Assembly (NCBI RefSeq): GCF_000745185.1
Contig: NZ_JQNJ01000001.1
Location: forward strand, 4,360,697 to 4,424,696
Length of the DNA stretch: 64,000 nucleotides
Direction: 5' to 3'
Source of the DNA: Muricauda sp. MAR_2010_75
Lineage (GTDB): Bacteria > Bacteroidota > Bacteroidia > Flavobacteriales > Flavobacteriaceae
Shown: positions 54,450 to 62,983 of the stretch, piece by piece
Position numbering within the stretch: the first letter of the stretch is position 1
Layout of the letters: each line of letters begins with the position of its first letter
The notes under the pieces: model-generated
The model's input: only the letters and a program-made list of their open reading frames with translations
The model's database searches: none
What the model was told of the DNA's origin: nothing
Program-made: the position numbers and the translations under genes

Positions 54450-55193
54450 ATGGGGGGCATTTTCTATTTCCTTGTCCATCCTTTTACCATGGTGCTCTAT
54501 TGGTTTGAATTTAGCAATACACCATTTTCATTTTCCCTGTTTTGGGACGTCTTAAAGTCGCAGTTTTTAGAATCTTTCACTTTTGATATGAGAGGGATGA
54601 GCGTCTCGCTTACAATCCTTGGCATTTTCCTAGGGATAGTTTCCGGTCTATTTTTCATAACCCTCAGGCGAAAGAACAAGCTTATAGGCACACAACAGCA
54701 GTTGTTACTGCGTGATTTAGAAGAATTGATAGAGGCGGGTGAGAATGAACGGGTAGAATTCAAGTCATCTATTCGTTACGATTATTTTAGGAAAACCACG
54801 AACCGCGAACTGGAACTGGTCATTGCCAAGACCATCACTGGTTTTATGAATGCAAAAGGTGGAAAATTGATCATTGGCGTTGACGATGATGGCAACATTG
54901 TGGGCCTTGAAAAAGATTTCAAGACCCTAAAGCACAAGAACAAAGATGGATATGAGCGTGAAATTTTCAGGATAATTTCAACACAGTTAGGTCACGAGGC
55001 TTGTTTTAGCAATCACATTTCATTTTACAAATTAAATGGTGAAGATGTGTGCGTAATAGCTGTCGAACCTTCTAAAAAACCAATCTATGTCAGCGATACC
55101 GAAAATACAACCTTTTATGTCAGAACGGGGAATGCCACCTACCCCTTGACGGTCAAGGAAGCGGTTGATTATTTAGAAACCAGAAAATTATAA
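54450..55193 (+). CDS. membrane-anchored Schlafen AlbA_2 domain protein
   Basis: A 247-residue protein with two N-terminal hydrophobic helices (about 3-22 and 50-72) and a soluble AlbA_2 domain (about 95-240). The latter has the hallmark ENERVEFKSSIRYD and FMNAKGGKLIIGVDDDGNIVG, and FYVRTGNATYPL near the end. AlbA_2 domains bind nucleic acid or nucleotides and usually occur with an ATPase or helix-turn-helix part; here they are replaced by membrane helices. The role is not evident. A 196-base gap before the gene shows no feature I can support. Confidence 0.82.
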   Translation: MGGIFYFLVHPFTMVLYWFEFSNTPFSFSLFWDVLKSQFLESFTFDMRGMSVSLTILGIFLGIVSGLFFITLRRKNKLIGTQQQLLLRDLEELIEAGENERVEFKSSIRYDYFRKTTNRELELVIAKTITGFMNAKGGKLIIGVDDDGNIVGLEKDFKTLKHKNKDGYEREIFRIISTQLGHEACFSNHISFYKLNGEDVCVIAVEPSKKPIYVSDTENTTFYVRTGNATYPLTVKEAVDYLETRKL

Positions 55194-55197
55194 TCTT

Positions 55198-55911
55198 ATG
55201 CAATACGTTTGGTTTATATGGTCCCTTATCATACTGGCCCTTTGGGGCGTGGTCTATCTTTTGAAGAAGGATTCCCGTAAAGAAATGTTGAGGATGAGTT
55301 GGATAACCATGCCCTTTGGGCTAACCGAGCCGCTGTTCGTTCCCGAATATTGGCACCCGCCATCGCTCTTCGATTTGGCGATAAAGACCGGGTTCGATAT
55401 TGAAAGCATCATTTTCTCTTTTGCCATCGGGGGTATTGGCACCGTACTTTACAATCTTATTTTCAAGCGAAGGTATGTTAAAATACCGCATACCGAGCGT
55501 AACCATTATAGACATAGGTTGCATCTATATATCCTTTTCGTACCGGCGGTCGTGTTTTTGATATTGGCCCTTTTCACTCCCATGAACCATATTTACTGTG
55601 GAATATTGGCCATGTTCTTGGGTGGAATGGCCACGCTGTACTGCCGCCCAGACCTTAAGACCAAAATCTGGATAAGTGGATTTCTGTTCACGGCATTGTA
55701 CTTTGTTTATTTTGGAAGTATTCTCCCGTTTTACCCCGACTACGTAACATTGTTTTGGAATCTGGAAAACCTGAGTGATATTCTAGTGGCCGGCATACCA
55801 ATCGAAGAGCTTTTGTTCGCTTTCACTTTTGGCATGTATTGGTCAGGCCTCTATGAGCATTTGTATTGGAGAAAATTAATCAACCCAATTGTTTTGAATC
55901 AAAATTTTTAA
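55198..55911 (+). CDS. lycopene cyclase domain-containing membrane protein
   Basis: A 237-residue protein with about seven transmembrane helices. The first repeat contains GLTEPLFVPEYWHPPSLFD and GFDIESIIFSFAIGGIG, and the second repeat ends with GIPIEELLFAFTFGMYWSGLYEH. The two acidic-helix repeats match the heterodimeric-type (CrtYcd/CrtYcYd) lycopene cyclase fold. No carotenoid genes are near, and it starts 4 bases after the AlbA_2 gene. It may be a carotenoid cyclase or a repurposed membrane protein. Catalytic function unproven. Confidence 0.75.
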   Translation: MQYVWFIWSLIILALWGVVYLLKKDSRKEMLRMSWITMPFGLTEPLFVPEYWHPPSLFDLAIKTGFDIESIIFSFAIGGIGTVLYNLIFKRRYVKIPHTERNHYRHRLHLYILFVPAVVFLILALFTPMNHIYCGILAMFLGGMATLYCRPDLKTKIWISGFLFTALYFVYFGSILPFYPDYVTLFWNLENLSDILVAGIPIEELLFAFTFGMYWSGLYEHLYWRKLINPIVLNQNF

Positions 55912-55939
55912 GTTAAGTCTATAAATAAAAACGAAGAAG

Positions 55940-56398
55940 ATGAAAGTATTACTCGCAATTGACGGCTCTGAATTCAGCAAAGATGCCATCGATGAACTAG
56001 CGGCAATGTCGCTGCCAAAATTAGTTAAAATACATGTTCTAAATGTTTATGAAAATCCAATGTTAACTGTACCAGGGGCTTTCCCCTTAAGTGGTATCGG
56101 CCATTATAAAGAAGAAGCCATGTCAAATGCGAAAAAATCGGCTGAAACCATCGTTAACAATGCTGCAAAGTCGTTAAAACAAAAGAACGGCAAGTTGTCG
56201 ATAACGACCAATATTGTAGAAGGGTTTCCCAAAAATGCAATCTTGGAAAAGGCAACTGATTTGGAGGTGGATCTTATCGTATTGGGATCACAAGGCCATG
56301 GCGCATTCTCGCGCTTTTTGCTTGGTTCGGTCGCCCAATCCATTGCCATGCACGCGCATTGTTCTGTTTTGATTGTCAGAAAAAAACATCAAAAATAA
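55940..56398 (+). CDS. universal stress protein
   Basis: A 152-residue single-domain UspA protein. It begins MKVLLAIDGSEFSKDAIDEL and ends with the nucleotide-binding G-2x-G-9x-GS motif GSQGHGAFSRFLLGSVAQSI and CSVLIVR. The G pattern indicates an ATP-binding member. It heads the group of NADH dehydrogenase, NhaA and glycolytic genes, consistent with a stress-response role. Its start is 28 bases after the cyclase-domain gene. Confidence 0.92.
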   Translation: MKVLLAIDGSEFSKDAIDELAAMSLPKLVKIHVLNVYENPMLTVPGAFPLSGIGHYKEEAMSNAKKSAETIVNNAAKSLKQKNGKLSITTNIVEGFPKNAILEKATDLEVDLIVLGSQGHGAFSRFLLGSVAQSIAMHAHCSVLIVRKKHQK

Positions 56399-56460
56399 AA
56401 TATGGCCACTTACAATGTGACAGGATAAATTTTGTCCGTAGAAAAATAAAAGAGCAGATC

Positions 56461-57882
56461 ATGGGAAATCAGAATACCTGCATATCAAAGAACAATACCG
56501 ATGCCAACTGTGAAGTGATGGAGTCTGTTTGTTTGCCCAAAACATTTTTGCCGCGTATAGTGGTTGTGGGTGGTGGCTTTGCAGGGCTGGCCCTGGTAGA
56601 AGGCCTTAAAAACAAGGAGGTACAGGTCGTGCTGATAGACCGTAACAACTTCCATCAATTTCAGCCCTTGTTCTATCAAGTGGCCACCAGCGGTCTTGAA
56701 CCGGACAGTATCGTATTTCCCTTCAGAAAACAGTTCAAGGGCTATGGTAATGTGAGCTTTAGGTTTGCCGAAGTGACGCAAATCGAACCCGCTTCCAACA
56801 CAGTTGTAACAGACAAAGGCAAGCTCACCTACGATTATCTGGTCTTGGCCACCGGAACCAAGACCAATTTCTTCGGCATGAAAGAGGTGGAACAAAACAG
56901 TCTTGGTATGAAAGACATCAAGGACTCGCTAAACATACGTCATATGATGTTGCAAAACTTGGAGCAGGCAGCCATAACCTGTGATGATGAAGAACGCGAT
57001 GCGCTGACCAATTTTGTGATTGTGGGCGGTGGCCCGGCCGGTGTCGAAATGGCAGGTGCCTTGGCGGAATTCTGTAAGTACATCCTTCCAAAAGACTATC
57101 CCGAGTATCCGAATAGCATAATGAACATCTACCTGATCGAAGCATCGGACGAACTATTAGCCTCAATGTCCAACAAAGCCTCGACAAAAACACTTCGGTA
57201 TCTAAAAAATCTAAATGTGCAAGTGTTGTTGAACGAGGCCGTGAGCGGTTACGACGGTAATGTGGTATCTACCAAAAGTGGAAGGAAAATCATGGCGAAA
57301 AACCTGATTTGGACGGCAGGTGTAACAGGCCAGGTTCCAGCGGGCATCAATCAAAAACATATAATTAATGGGAACCGTCTAAAAACGGATACCCATCTAA
57401 AAGTGGAAGGCATGGATAATGTTTTTGCCATTGGGGACATTGCCGGGGTAATCACCGACGAGACCCCTAAGGGCCATCCACAGGTAGCCCAAACCGCCAT
57501 TCAACAGGGCGGTCATTTGGCCAAAGTGCTATTGAACACCGTTCAATCAATGCCTTCCAAACCATTTAGGTATAAAGATAAAGGTTCATTGGCCACAGTT
57601 GGTAAAAGAAAAGCGGTCGCTGATTTAGGAAAGCTCCACTTCGGCGGGTATGCTGCCTGGCTTTTATGGTCCGTGGTTCACTTGCTTTCCATCAGCGGGT
57701 TTCGAAACAAATTTTTGGTGGGCTTCAATTGGGCCATCAGTTATTTTACCTACGAAAAAAGCAACCGGGTAATCATAAGAAGTTTCAAACGTGATGCTTA
57801 TATGAAAGCCTCCTTAAAATATAGTTCCAATAATGAATGGGAAAAGGATGTAAATCCCAAAAAATCCAGCATTGATGCCTAG
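56461..57882 (+). CDS. ndh: type II NADH dehydrogenase (NDH-2) family FAD oxidoreductase
   Basis: A 473-residue protein (start at 56461, MGNQNTCIS; an in-frame ATG at 56359 overlaps the previous gene and is less likely). FAD-binding VVVGGGFAGLALVE lies at 35-48, the NAD(P)H Rossmann motif IVGGGPAGVEMAG near 190, and VFAIGDIAG near 325. A C-terminal amphipathic helix (HLLSISGFRNKFLVGF) would attach it to the membrane. NDH-2 passes electrons to quinone without Fe-S clusters or proton pumping. The later part (56864 on) is repeated in inverted orientation to the right. Confidence 0.92.
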   Translation: MGNQNTCISKNNTDANCEVMESVCLPKTFLPRIVVVGGGFAGLALVEGLKNKEVQVVLIDRNNFHQFQPLFYQVATSGLEPDSIVFPFRKQFKGYGNVSFRFAEVTQIEPASNTVVTDKGKLTYDYLVLATGTKTNFFGMKEVEQNSLGMKDIKDSLNIRHMMLQNLEQAAITCDDEERDALTNFVIVGGGPAGVEMAGALAEFCKYILPKDYPEYPNSIMNIYLIEASDELLASMSNKASTKTLRYLKNLNVQVLLNEAVSGYDGNVVSTKSGRKIMAKNLIWTAGVTGQVPAGINQKHIINGNRLKTDTHLKVEGMDNVFAIGDIAGVITDETPKGHPQVAQTAIQQGGHLAKVLLNTVQSMPSKPFRYKDKGSLATVGKRKAVADLGKLHFGGYAAWLLWSVVHLLSISGFRNKFLVGFNWAISYFTYEKSNRVIIRSFKRDAYMKASLKYSSNNEWEKDVNPKKSSIDA

Positions 57883-57904
57883 CCATTATTCAAATAACAG
57901 TATT

Positions 57905-59215
57905 ATGAAATTCTTCGGCAGCTCGATCAAAAGACTGCACAACTATGGCATTGTGCTCTTTATCACTGTTGTTATTGCTATGGTGTGGGCCAACTCGCCA
58001 TGGAAGGGATATTATGTCGGCCTAATGCAAACCGAATTTGCCTTTAGTGTGGGTACATTTCAGCTATCTGAGTCGCTACTGTTATGGATCAACGATGGCT
58101 TAATGGCACTATTTTTTATGCAAGTCGGTCTAGAGCTGAAACGTGAAATAATCGGTGGTAAACTGTCGTCCCCAAAGGATGCAATACTGCCCATCGGTGC
58201 AGCAATAGGTGGTATGGTGCTCCCTGCCCTTATTTATTTTATGTTCAACAACTCGGGCGAGGCTTCCAATGGTTGGGGCATTCCCATGGCCACGGATATT
58301 GCATTTTCATTAGGGGTTCTGGCCCTTGTCGGAAAAAGACTTCCTTCGACCTTGAGGGTTTTTCTTATTACACTGGCTATTGTGGATGATCTAGGTGGTG
58401 TCTTGGTCATTGCCCTCTTTTATACCTCAGGTATCTCGCAGATGGATCTACTCCATGGACTATTGTTCTTCGCGGCTTTGATAATTGGTAATTATGCGGG
58501 AGTAAGAAGCACATGGTTCTATGCCATTATTGGCATCGGTGGTGTTTGGTTGACCTTCTTTTTTTCAGGGGTACATCCAACCATTGCCGGGATTCTGACC
58601 GCATTTGCCATTCCTGGTAGGGTAAAAATTAAGGAGACTACCTTTTTAGAGCGTTTAGACCGTTTACATAAGAGATTTCAAGAAACCAAGTCCATAAAGG
58701 GGACGCTTATCTCAAAAACGCAATTGGAGATATTGGAGGATATAAAGACTGCAAGTTCCGAGGCCGAAACTCCACTCCAAAAATTGGAAAGGACTTTAAA
58801 CCCAATAGTGGGCTTTGTAATTCTTCCCTTGTTCGCTTTGGCAAATGCAGGAATACATCTTCATGGAGATTTGCTGAAAGTACTATCCAGCCCGGTTAGC
58901 TTGGGGATTGGTCTAGGTCTCATTTTTGGCAAGTTTATCGGTATTACTGCTTTTTCAAGACTACTCGTTGCATTTAAACTCGCCAAGCTTCCGGAAAACG
59001 TGAATTGGAAAATGATTTATGGTATAGGTTTTCTTGGCGGTATCGGTTTTACCATGTCGTTGTTTATAACCGAACTGGCTTTTACGGACGAGTCCCTAAT
59101 ATTTACGGCCAAGGTAAGCATCCTATTCGCTTCATTGACAGCGGGGGTAATGGGTGCTCTATTATTATACAGAAACAGAAAACAATTAAGAACAGTTAAA
59201 CATAAAAGAACATGA
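57905..59215 (+). CDS. nhaA: Na+/H+ antiporter NhaA
   Basis: A 436-residue protein with about twelve transmembrane helices. The start at 57905 (MKFFGSS) was preferred because it is preceded by the end of the ndh gene; an upstream in-frame ATG at 57872 overlaps it. Ion-binding acids are D161 and D162 in LAIVDDLGG and D131 in MATDIAFSLG, matching E. coli D163, D164 and D133. LWINDGLMALFFMQVGLELKRE is the conserved N-terminal block. It exports Na+ in exchange for H+. Its stop overlaps the GAPDH start (ATGA). Confidence 0.94.
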   Translation: MKFFGSSIKRLHNYGIVLFITVVIAMVWANSPWKGYYVGLMQTEFAFSVGTFQLSESLLLWINDGLMALFFMQVGLELKREIIGGKLSSPKDAILPIGAAIGGMVLPALIYFMFNNSGEASNGWGIPMATDIAFSLGVLALVGKRLPSTLRVFLITLAIVDDLGGVLVIALFYTSGISQMDLLHGLLFFAALIIGNYAGVRSTWFYAIIGIGGVWLTFFFSGVHPTIAGILTAFAIPGRVKIKETTFLERLDRLHKRFQETKSIKGTLISKTQLEILEDIKTASSEAETPLQKLERTLNPIVGFVILPLFALANAGIHLHGDLLKVLSSPVSLGIGLGLIFGKFIGITAFSRLLVAFKLAKLPENVNWKMIYGIGFLGGIGFTMSLFITELAFTDESLIFTAKVSILFASLTAGVMGALLLYRNRKQLRTVKHKRT

Positions 59216-60225
59216 AAAACATTGCAGTAGTAGGATACGGAGTTATCGGGAAAAGAGTGGCCGATGCCATTAATGTACAAGATGATATGAGCCTTATTGG
59301 GGTTTGTGATGTCATCAGCGATTGGCGCATACAAAATGCGGTGCGAAAAGGGTATGCAGTTTATGCGGCCACACCCGAAGCCGAAAAAGAAATGAAAGCA
59401 GCCAATATTGCCATTGAAGGAAGTATGCAAGACATTTTAGAAAAAGTAGATCTTGTAGTGGACTGTACGCCAAAGAACATCGCCGCGAAAAATGTGGAAA
59501 TATACAAAGGGCAAGGGATCAAGTTTATCGTACAGGGAGGTGAAAAACACAAGACCACAGGCCACTCCTTTAGTGCCGAGAACAATTATAGCACTGCGGT
59601 AAATCTAGATGCTACCCGGGTGGTTTCCTGTAACACCACATCTATCTTAAGGACATTGACCGCTTTAAAAAAGGCAGATCTATTGGATTATGCACGGGGA
59701 ACATTATTAAGAAGGGCGACCGACCCATGGGAAAGCCACTTGGGCGGCATCATGAACACCATGGTGCCGGAAAAGGACATCCCGAGCCATCAAGGTCCCG
59801 ACGCGCAAAGTGTCGATCCGGATTTGGATGTCATTACTTCTGCGGTCAAAGTTCCCGAGACTTTGAGCCATATGCATTACTGGAACGTTAAGCTACGAAA
59901 AAAAGCCTCAAAGGAAGAGGTGTTGAACGCCCTCAAAACCTCAAGTAGAATCAAGTTCATTCACTATGATCAAGGCTTGGTCTCCAACAATACCATCAAA
60001 GAAATGTTTTTGGATATGGGTAGGCCTTGGGGCGATATGTACGAGGTGGCCCTATGGGAAGACATGCTCAAGGTTGTGGGCGATGAACTTTTTTATGCCT
60101 ACGTGGTCGATAACCAAGCGATTGTAATCCCTGAGACCATTGATGCCATTCGGGCCCTCACGGGTATTGAGACCGATGCACACAGATCCATCGAAAAAAC
60201 CAATGCAAGTTTAGGAATCGGATAA
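59212..60225 (+). CDS. type II (archaeal-type) glyceraldehyde-3-phosphate dehydrogenase
   Basis: A 337-residue protein with a Rossmann motif VVGYGVIGKRVADA at residues 6-19 and the catalytic Cys140 in VVSCNTTSI. The sequence matches type II GAPDH, known mostly from archaea and rarely from bacteria, rather than the bacterial GapA form (catalytic SCTTN). It interconverts glyceraldehyde-3-phosphate and 1,3-bisphosphoglycerate. It overlaps nhaA by four bases and is 9 bases upstream of a class I aldolase start. Acquisition by transfer is likely. Confidence 0.92.
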   Translation: MKNIAVVGYGVIGKRVADAINVQDDMSLIGVCDVISDWRIQNAVRKGYAVYAATPEAEKEMKAANIAIEGSMQDILEKVDLVVDCTPKNIAAKNVEIYKGQGIKFIVQGGEKHKTTGHSFSAENNYSTAVNLDATRVVSCNTTSILRTLTALKKADLLDYARGTLLRRATDPWESHLGGIMNTMVPEKDIPSHQGPDAQSVDPDLDVITSAVKVPETLSHMHYWNVKLRKKASKEEVLNALKTSSRIKFIHYDQGLVSNNTIKEMFLDMGRPWGDMYEVALWEDMLKVVGDELFYAYVVDNQAIVIPETIDAIRALTGIETDAHRSIEKTNASLGIG

Positions 60226-60234
60226 AATTTCATT

Positions 60235-60408
60235 ATGAAAACTTATGATAACATAGTCGCGCATTTAGGGGACAAAGCATCTTTCTATTTAGATCATGTA
60301 AGCCAGAAGGTCACCAAAGATGAACTGCAGTTGCCCGATAAGAATATTGTGGACAACGTATTCGGGGTACGTGAGGGCCGAAAAAGGGCACTGTGCTCGA
60401 TTCCCTGA
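60235..60408 (+). pseudogene. class I fructose-bisphosphate aldolase, 5' fragment cut by the fold-back junction
   Basis: Starts MKTYDNIVAHLGDKASFYLD and continues VSQKVTKDELQLPDKNIVDN, the N-terminus of archaeal-type class I fructose-bisphosphate aldolases. At 60364 the sequence switches into unrelated junction DNA and then into the reverse copy. The frame ends artificially at 60408 (57 residues). The reverse copy carries the next part, where NLGGTGYLSILPVDQGIEHS can be read if single missing bases are restored. The Schiff-base Lys is not in the window. The real gene presumably continues in the genome. Confidence 0.85.
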
Positions 60409-60507
60409 TCTACCGGTAAAATGCTGAGATACCCCGTACCTCCCAGATTACCATGGCCATATAATTGCGAAAGGCTTCGGAGTACTTGTTGATTCGATTA
60501 CTATTGA
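60365..60507. other. central junction of the inverted duplication
   Basis: Here the left arm stops (60364). About 22 bases of filler follow (60365-60386), then aldolase coding sequence read on the minus strand that is not in the left arm (60387-60507). The filler contains CGTGAGGGCCGAA (60370-60382), a 13-base match to 60705-60717 in the GAPDH copy. That is a sign of polymerase or assembly template switching. Confidence 0.85.
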
Positions 60508-60632
60508 CGAATACGTGTCCACAATATTCTTATCGGCAACTGCAGTTCATCTTTGTGACCTTCTGGCTTACATGATCTAAATAGAAGATGCTTTGTCCCT
60601 AAATGCGCGACTATGTTATCATAAGTTTTCAT
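60387..60632 (-). pseudogene. inverted copy of the class I aldolase 5' region
   Basis: On the minus strand the ATG at 60632 restarts MKTYDNIVAHLG, then the frame breaks through single-base losses in GGGG to GGG, TTTC to TTC, ACCAAAG to ACAAAG and GCCCG to GCCG. Beyond the left-arm limit it continues to the segment encoding VDQGIEHSA. It is useful as the only source for aldolase residues from about 44 to 80. Confidence 0.85.
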
Positions 60633-60641
60633 AATGAAATT

Positions 60642-61654
60642 TTATCCGATTCCTAAACTTGCATTGGTTTTTTCGATGGATCTGTGTGCATCGGTCTCAA
60701 TACCCGTGAGGGCCGAATGGCATCAATGGTCTCAGGGATTACAATCGCTTGGTTATCGACCACGTAGGCATAAAAAAGTTCATCGCCCACAACCTTGAGC
60801 ATGTCTTCCCATAGGGCCACCTCGTACATATCGCCCCAAGGCCTACCCATATCCAAAAACATTTCTTTGATGGTATTGTTGGAGACCAAGCCTTGATCAT
60901 AGTGAATGAACTTGATTCTACTTGAGGTTTTGAGGGCGTTCAACACCTCTTCCTTTGAGGCTTTTTTTCGTAGCTTAACGTTCCAGTAATGCATATGGCT
61001 CAAAGTCTCGGGAACTTTGACCGCAGAAGTAATGACATCCAAATCCGGATCGACACTTTGCGCGTCGGGACCTTGATGGCTCGGGATGTCCTTTTCCGGC
61101 ACCATGGTGTTCATGATGCCGCCCAAGTGGCTTTCCCATGGGTCGGTCGCCCTTCTTAATAATGTTCCCCGTGCATAATCCAATAGATCTGCCTTTTTTA
61201 AAGCGGTCAATGTCCTTAAGATAGATGTGGTGTTACAGGAAACCACCCGGGTAGCATCTAGATTTACCGCAGTGCTATAATTGTTCTCGGCACTAAAGGA
61301 GTGGCCTGTGGTCTTGTGTTTTTCACCTCCCTGTACGATAAACTTGATCCCTTGCCCTTTGTATATTTCCACATTTTTCGCGGCGATGTTCTTTGGCGTA
61401 CAGTCCACTACAAGATCTACTTTTTCTAAAATGTCTTGCATACTTCCTTCAATGGCAATATTGGCTGCTTTCATTTCTTTTTCGGCTTCGGGTGTGGCCG
61501 CATAAACTGCATACCCTTTTCGCACCGCATTTTGTATGCGCCAATCGCTGATGACATCACAAACCCCAATAAGGCTCATATCATCTTGTACATTAATGGC
61601 ATCGGCCACTCTTTTCCCGATAACTCCGTATCCTACTACTGCAATGTTTTTCAT
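60642..61654 (-). pseudogene. inverted copy of type II GAPDH, C-terminus frameshifted
   Basis: Identical to the gene at 59212 for about 315 residues. A GGG to GG change in CATTCGGGCCC then shifts the frame, replacing ALTGIETDAHRS by PSRVLRPMHTDPS and stopping at 60653. It is probably a copy error rather than a separate gene. Confidence 0.9.
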
Positions 61655-62961
61655 GTTCTTTTATGTTTAACTGTTCTTAATTGTTTTCTGTTTCTGTATA
61701 ATAATAGAGCACCCATTACCCCCGCTGTCAATGAAGCGAATAGGATGCTTACCTTGGCCGTAAATATTAGGGACTCGTCCGTAAAAGCCAGTTCGGTTAT
61801 AAACAACGACATGGTAAAACCGATACCGCCAAGAAAACCTATACCATAAATCATTTTCCAATTCACGTTTTCCGGAAGCTTGGCGAGTTTAAATGCAACG
61901 AGTAGTCTTGAAAAAGCAGTAATACCGATAAACTTGCCAAAAATGAGACCTAGACCAATCCCCAAGCTAACCGGGCTGGATAGTACTTTCAGCAAATCTC
62001 CATGAAGATGTATTCCTGCATTTGCCAAAGCGAACAAGGGAAGAATTACAAAGCCCACTATTGGGTTTAAAGTCCTTTCCAATTTTTGGAGTGGAGTTTC
62101 GGCCTCGGAACTTGCAGTCTTTATATCCTCCAATATCTCCAATTGCGTTTTTGAGATAAGCGTCCCCTTTATGGACTTGGTTTCTTGAAATCTCTTATGT
62201 AAACGGTCTAAACGCTCTAAAAAGGTAGTCTCCTTAATTTTTACCCCTACCAGGAATGGCAAATGCGGTCAGAATCCCGGCAATGGTTGGATGTACCCCT
62301 GAAAAAAAGAAGGTCAACCAAACACCACCGATGCCAATAATGGCATAGAACCATGTGCTTCTTACTCCCGCATAATTACCAATTATCAAAGCCGCGAAGA
62401 ACAATAGTCCATGGAGTAGATCCATCTGCGAGATACCTGAGGTATAAAAGAGGGCAATGACCAAGACACCACCTAGATCATCCACAATAGCCAGTGTAAT
62501 AAGAAAAACCCTCAAGGTCGAAGGAAGTCTTTTTCCGACAAGGGCCAGAACCCCTAATGAAAATGCAATATCCGTGGCCATGGGAATGCCCAACCATTGG
62601 AAGCCTCGCCCGAGTTGTTGAACATAAAATAAATAAGGGCAGGGAGCACCATACCACCTATTGCTGCACCGATGGGCAGTATTGCATCCTTTGGGGACGA
62701 CAGTTTACCACCGATTATTTCACGTTTCAGCTCTAGACCGACTTGCATAAAAAATAGTGCCATTAAGCCATCGTTGATCCATAACAGTAGCGACTCAGAT
62801 AGCTGAAATGTACCCACACTAAAGGCAAATTCGGTTTGCATTAGGCCGACATAATATCCCTTCCATGGCGAGTTGGCCCACACCATAGCAATAACAACAG
62901 TGATAAAGAGCACAATGCCATAGTTGTGCAGTCTTTTGATCGAGCTGCCGAAGAATTTCAT
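61651..62961 (-). pseudogene. inverted copy of nhaA, broken by two frameshifts
   Basis: The copy of the gene at 57905 is split into three frames by GGGG to GGG near 62590 and GGG to GGGG near 62246. Protein pieces otherwise match the intact gene exactly. Both changes are in G runs. Confidence 0.9.
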
Positions 62962-62983
62962 AATACTGTTATTTGAATAATGG

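Larger units (their letters stand above)
56864..60364 (+). repeat. left arm of a 3.5-kb inverted duplication
   Basis: This stretch, from the ndh coding region through nhaA and the GAPDH gene into the aldolase start, recurs on the opposite strand at 60508-64000. The left arm has intact frames. The arm sum of matched coordinates is constant within a few bases (120864-120867), so the two arms differ only by rare indels. See the right-arm entry. Confidence 0.97.

Noticed and set aside
54240..54479. Minus-strand frame of 79 codons with a hydrophobic stretch before the AlbA_2 gene
   Set aside because: Overlaps the AlbA_2 start on the opposite strand and sits alone against a long plus-strand block; possible but not supported.
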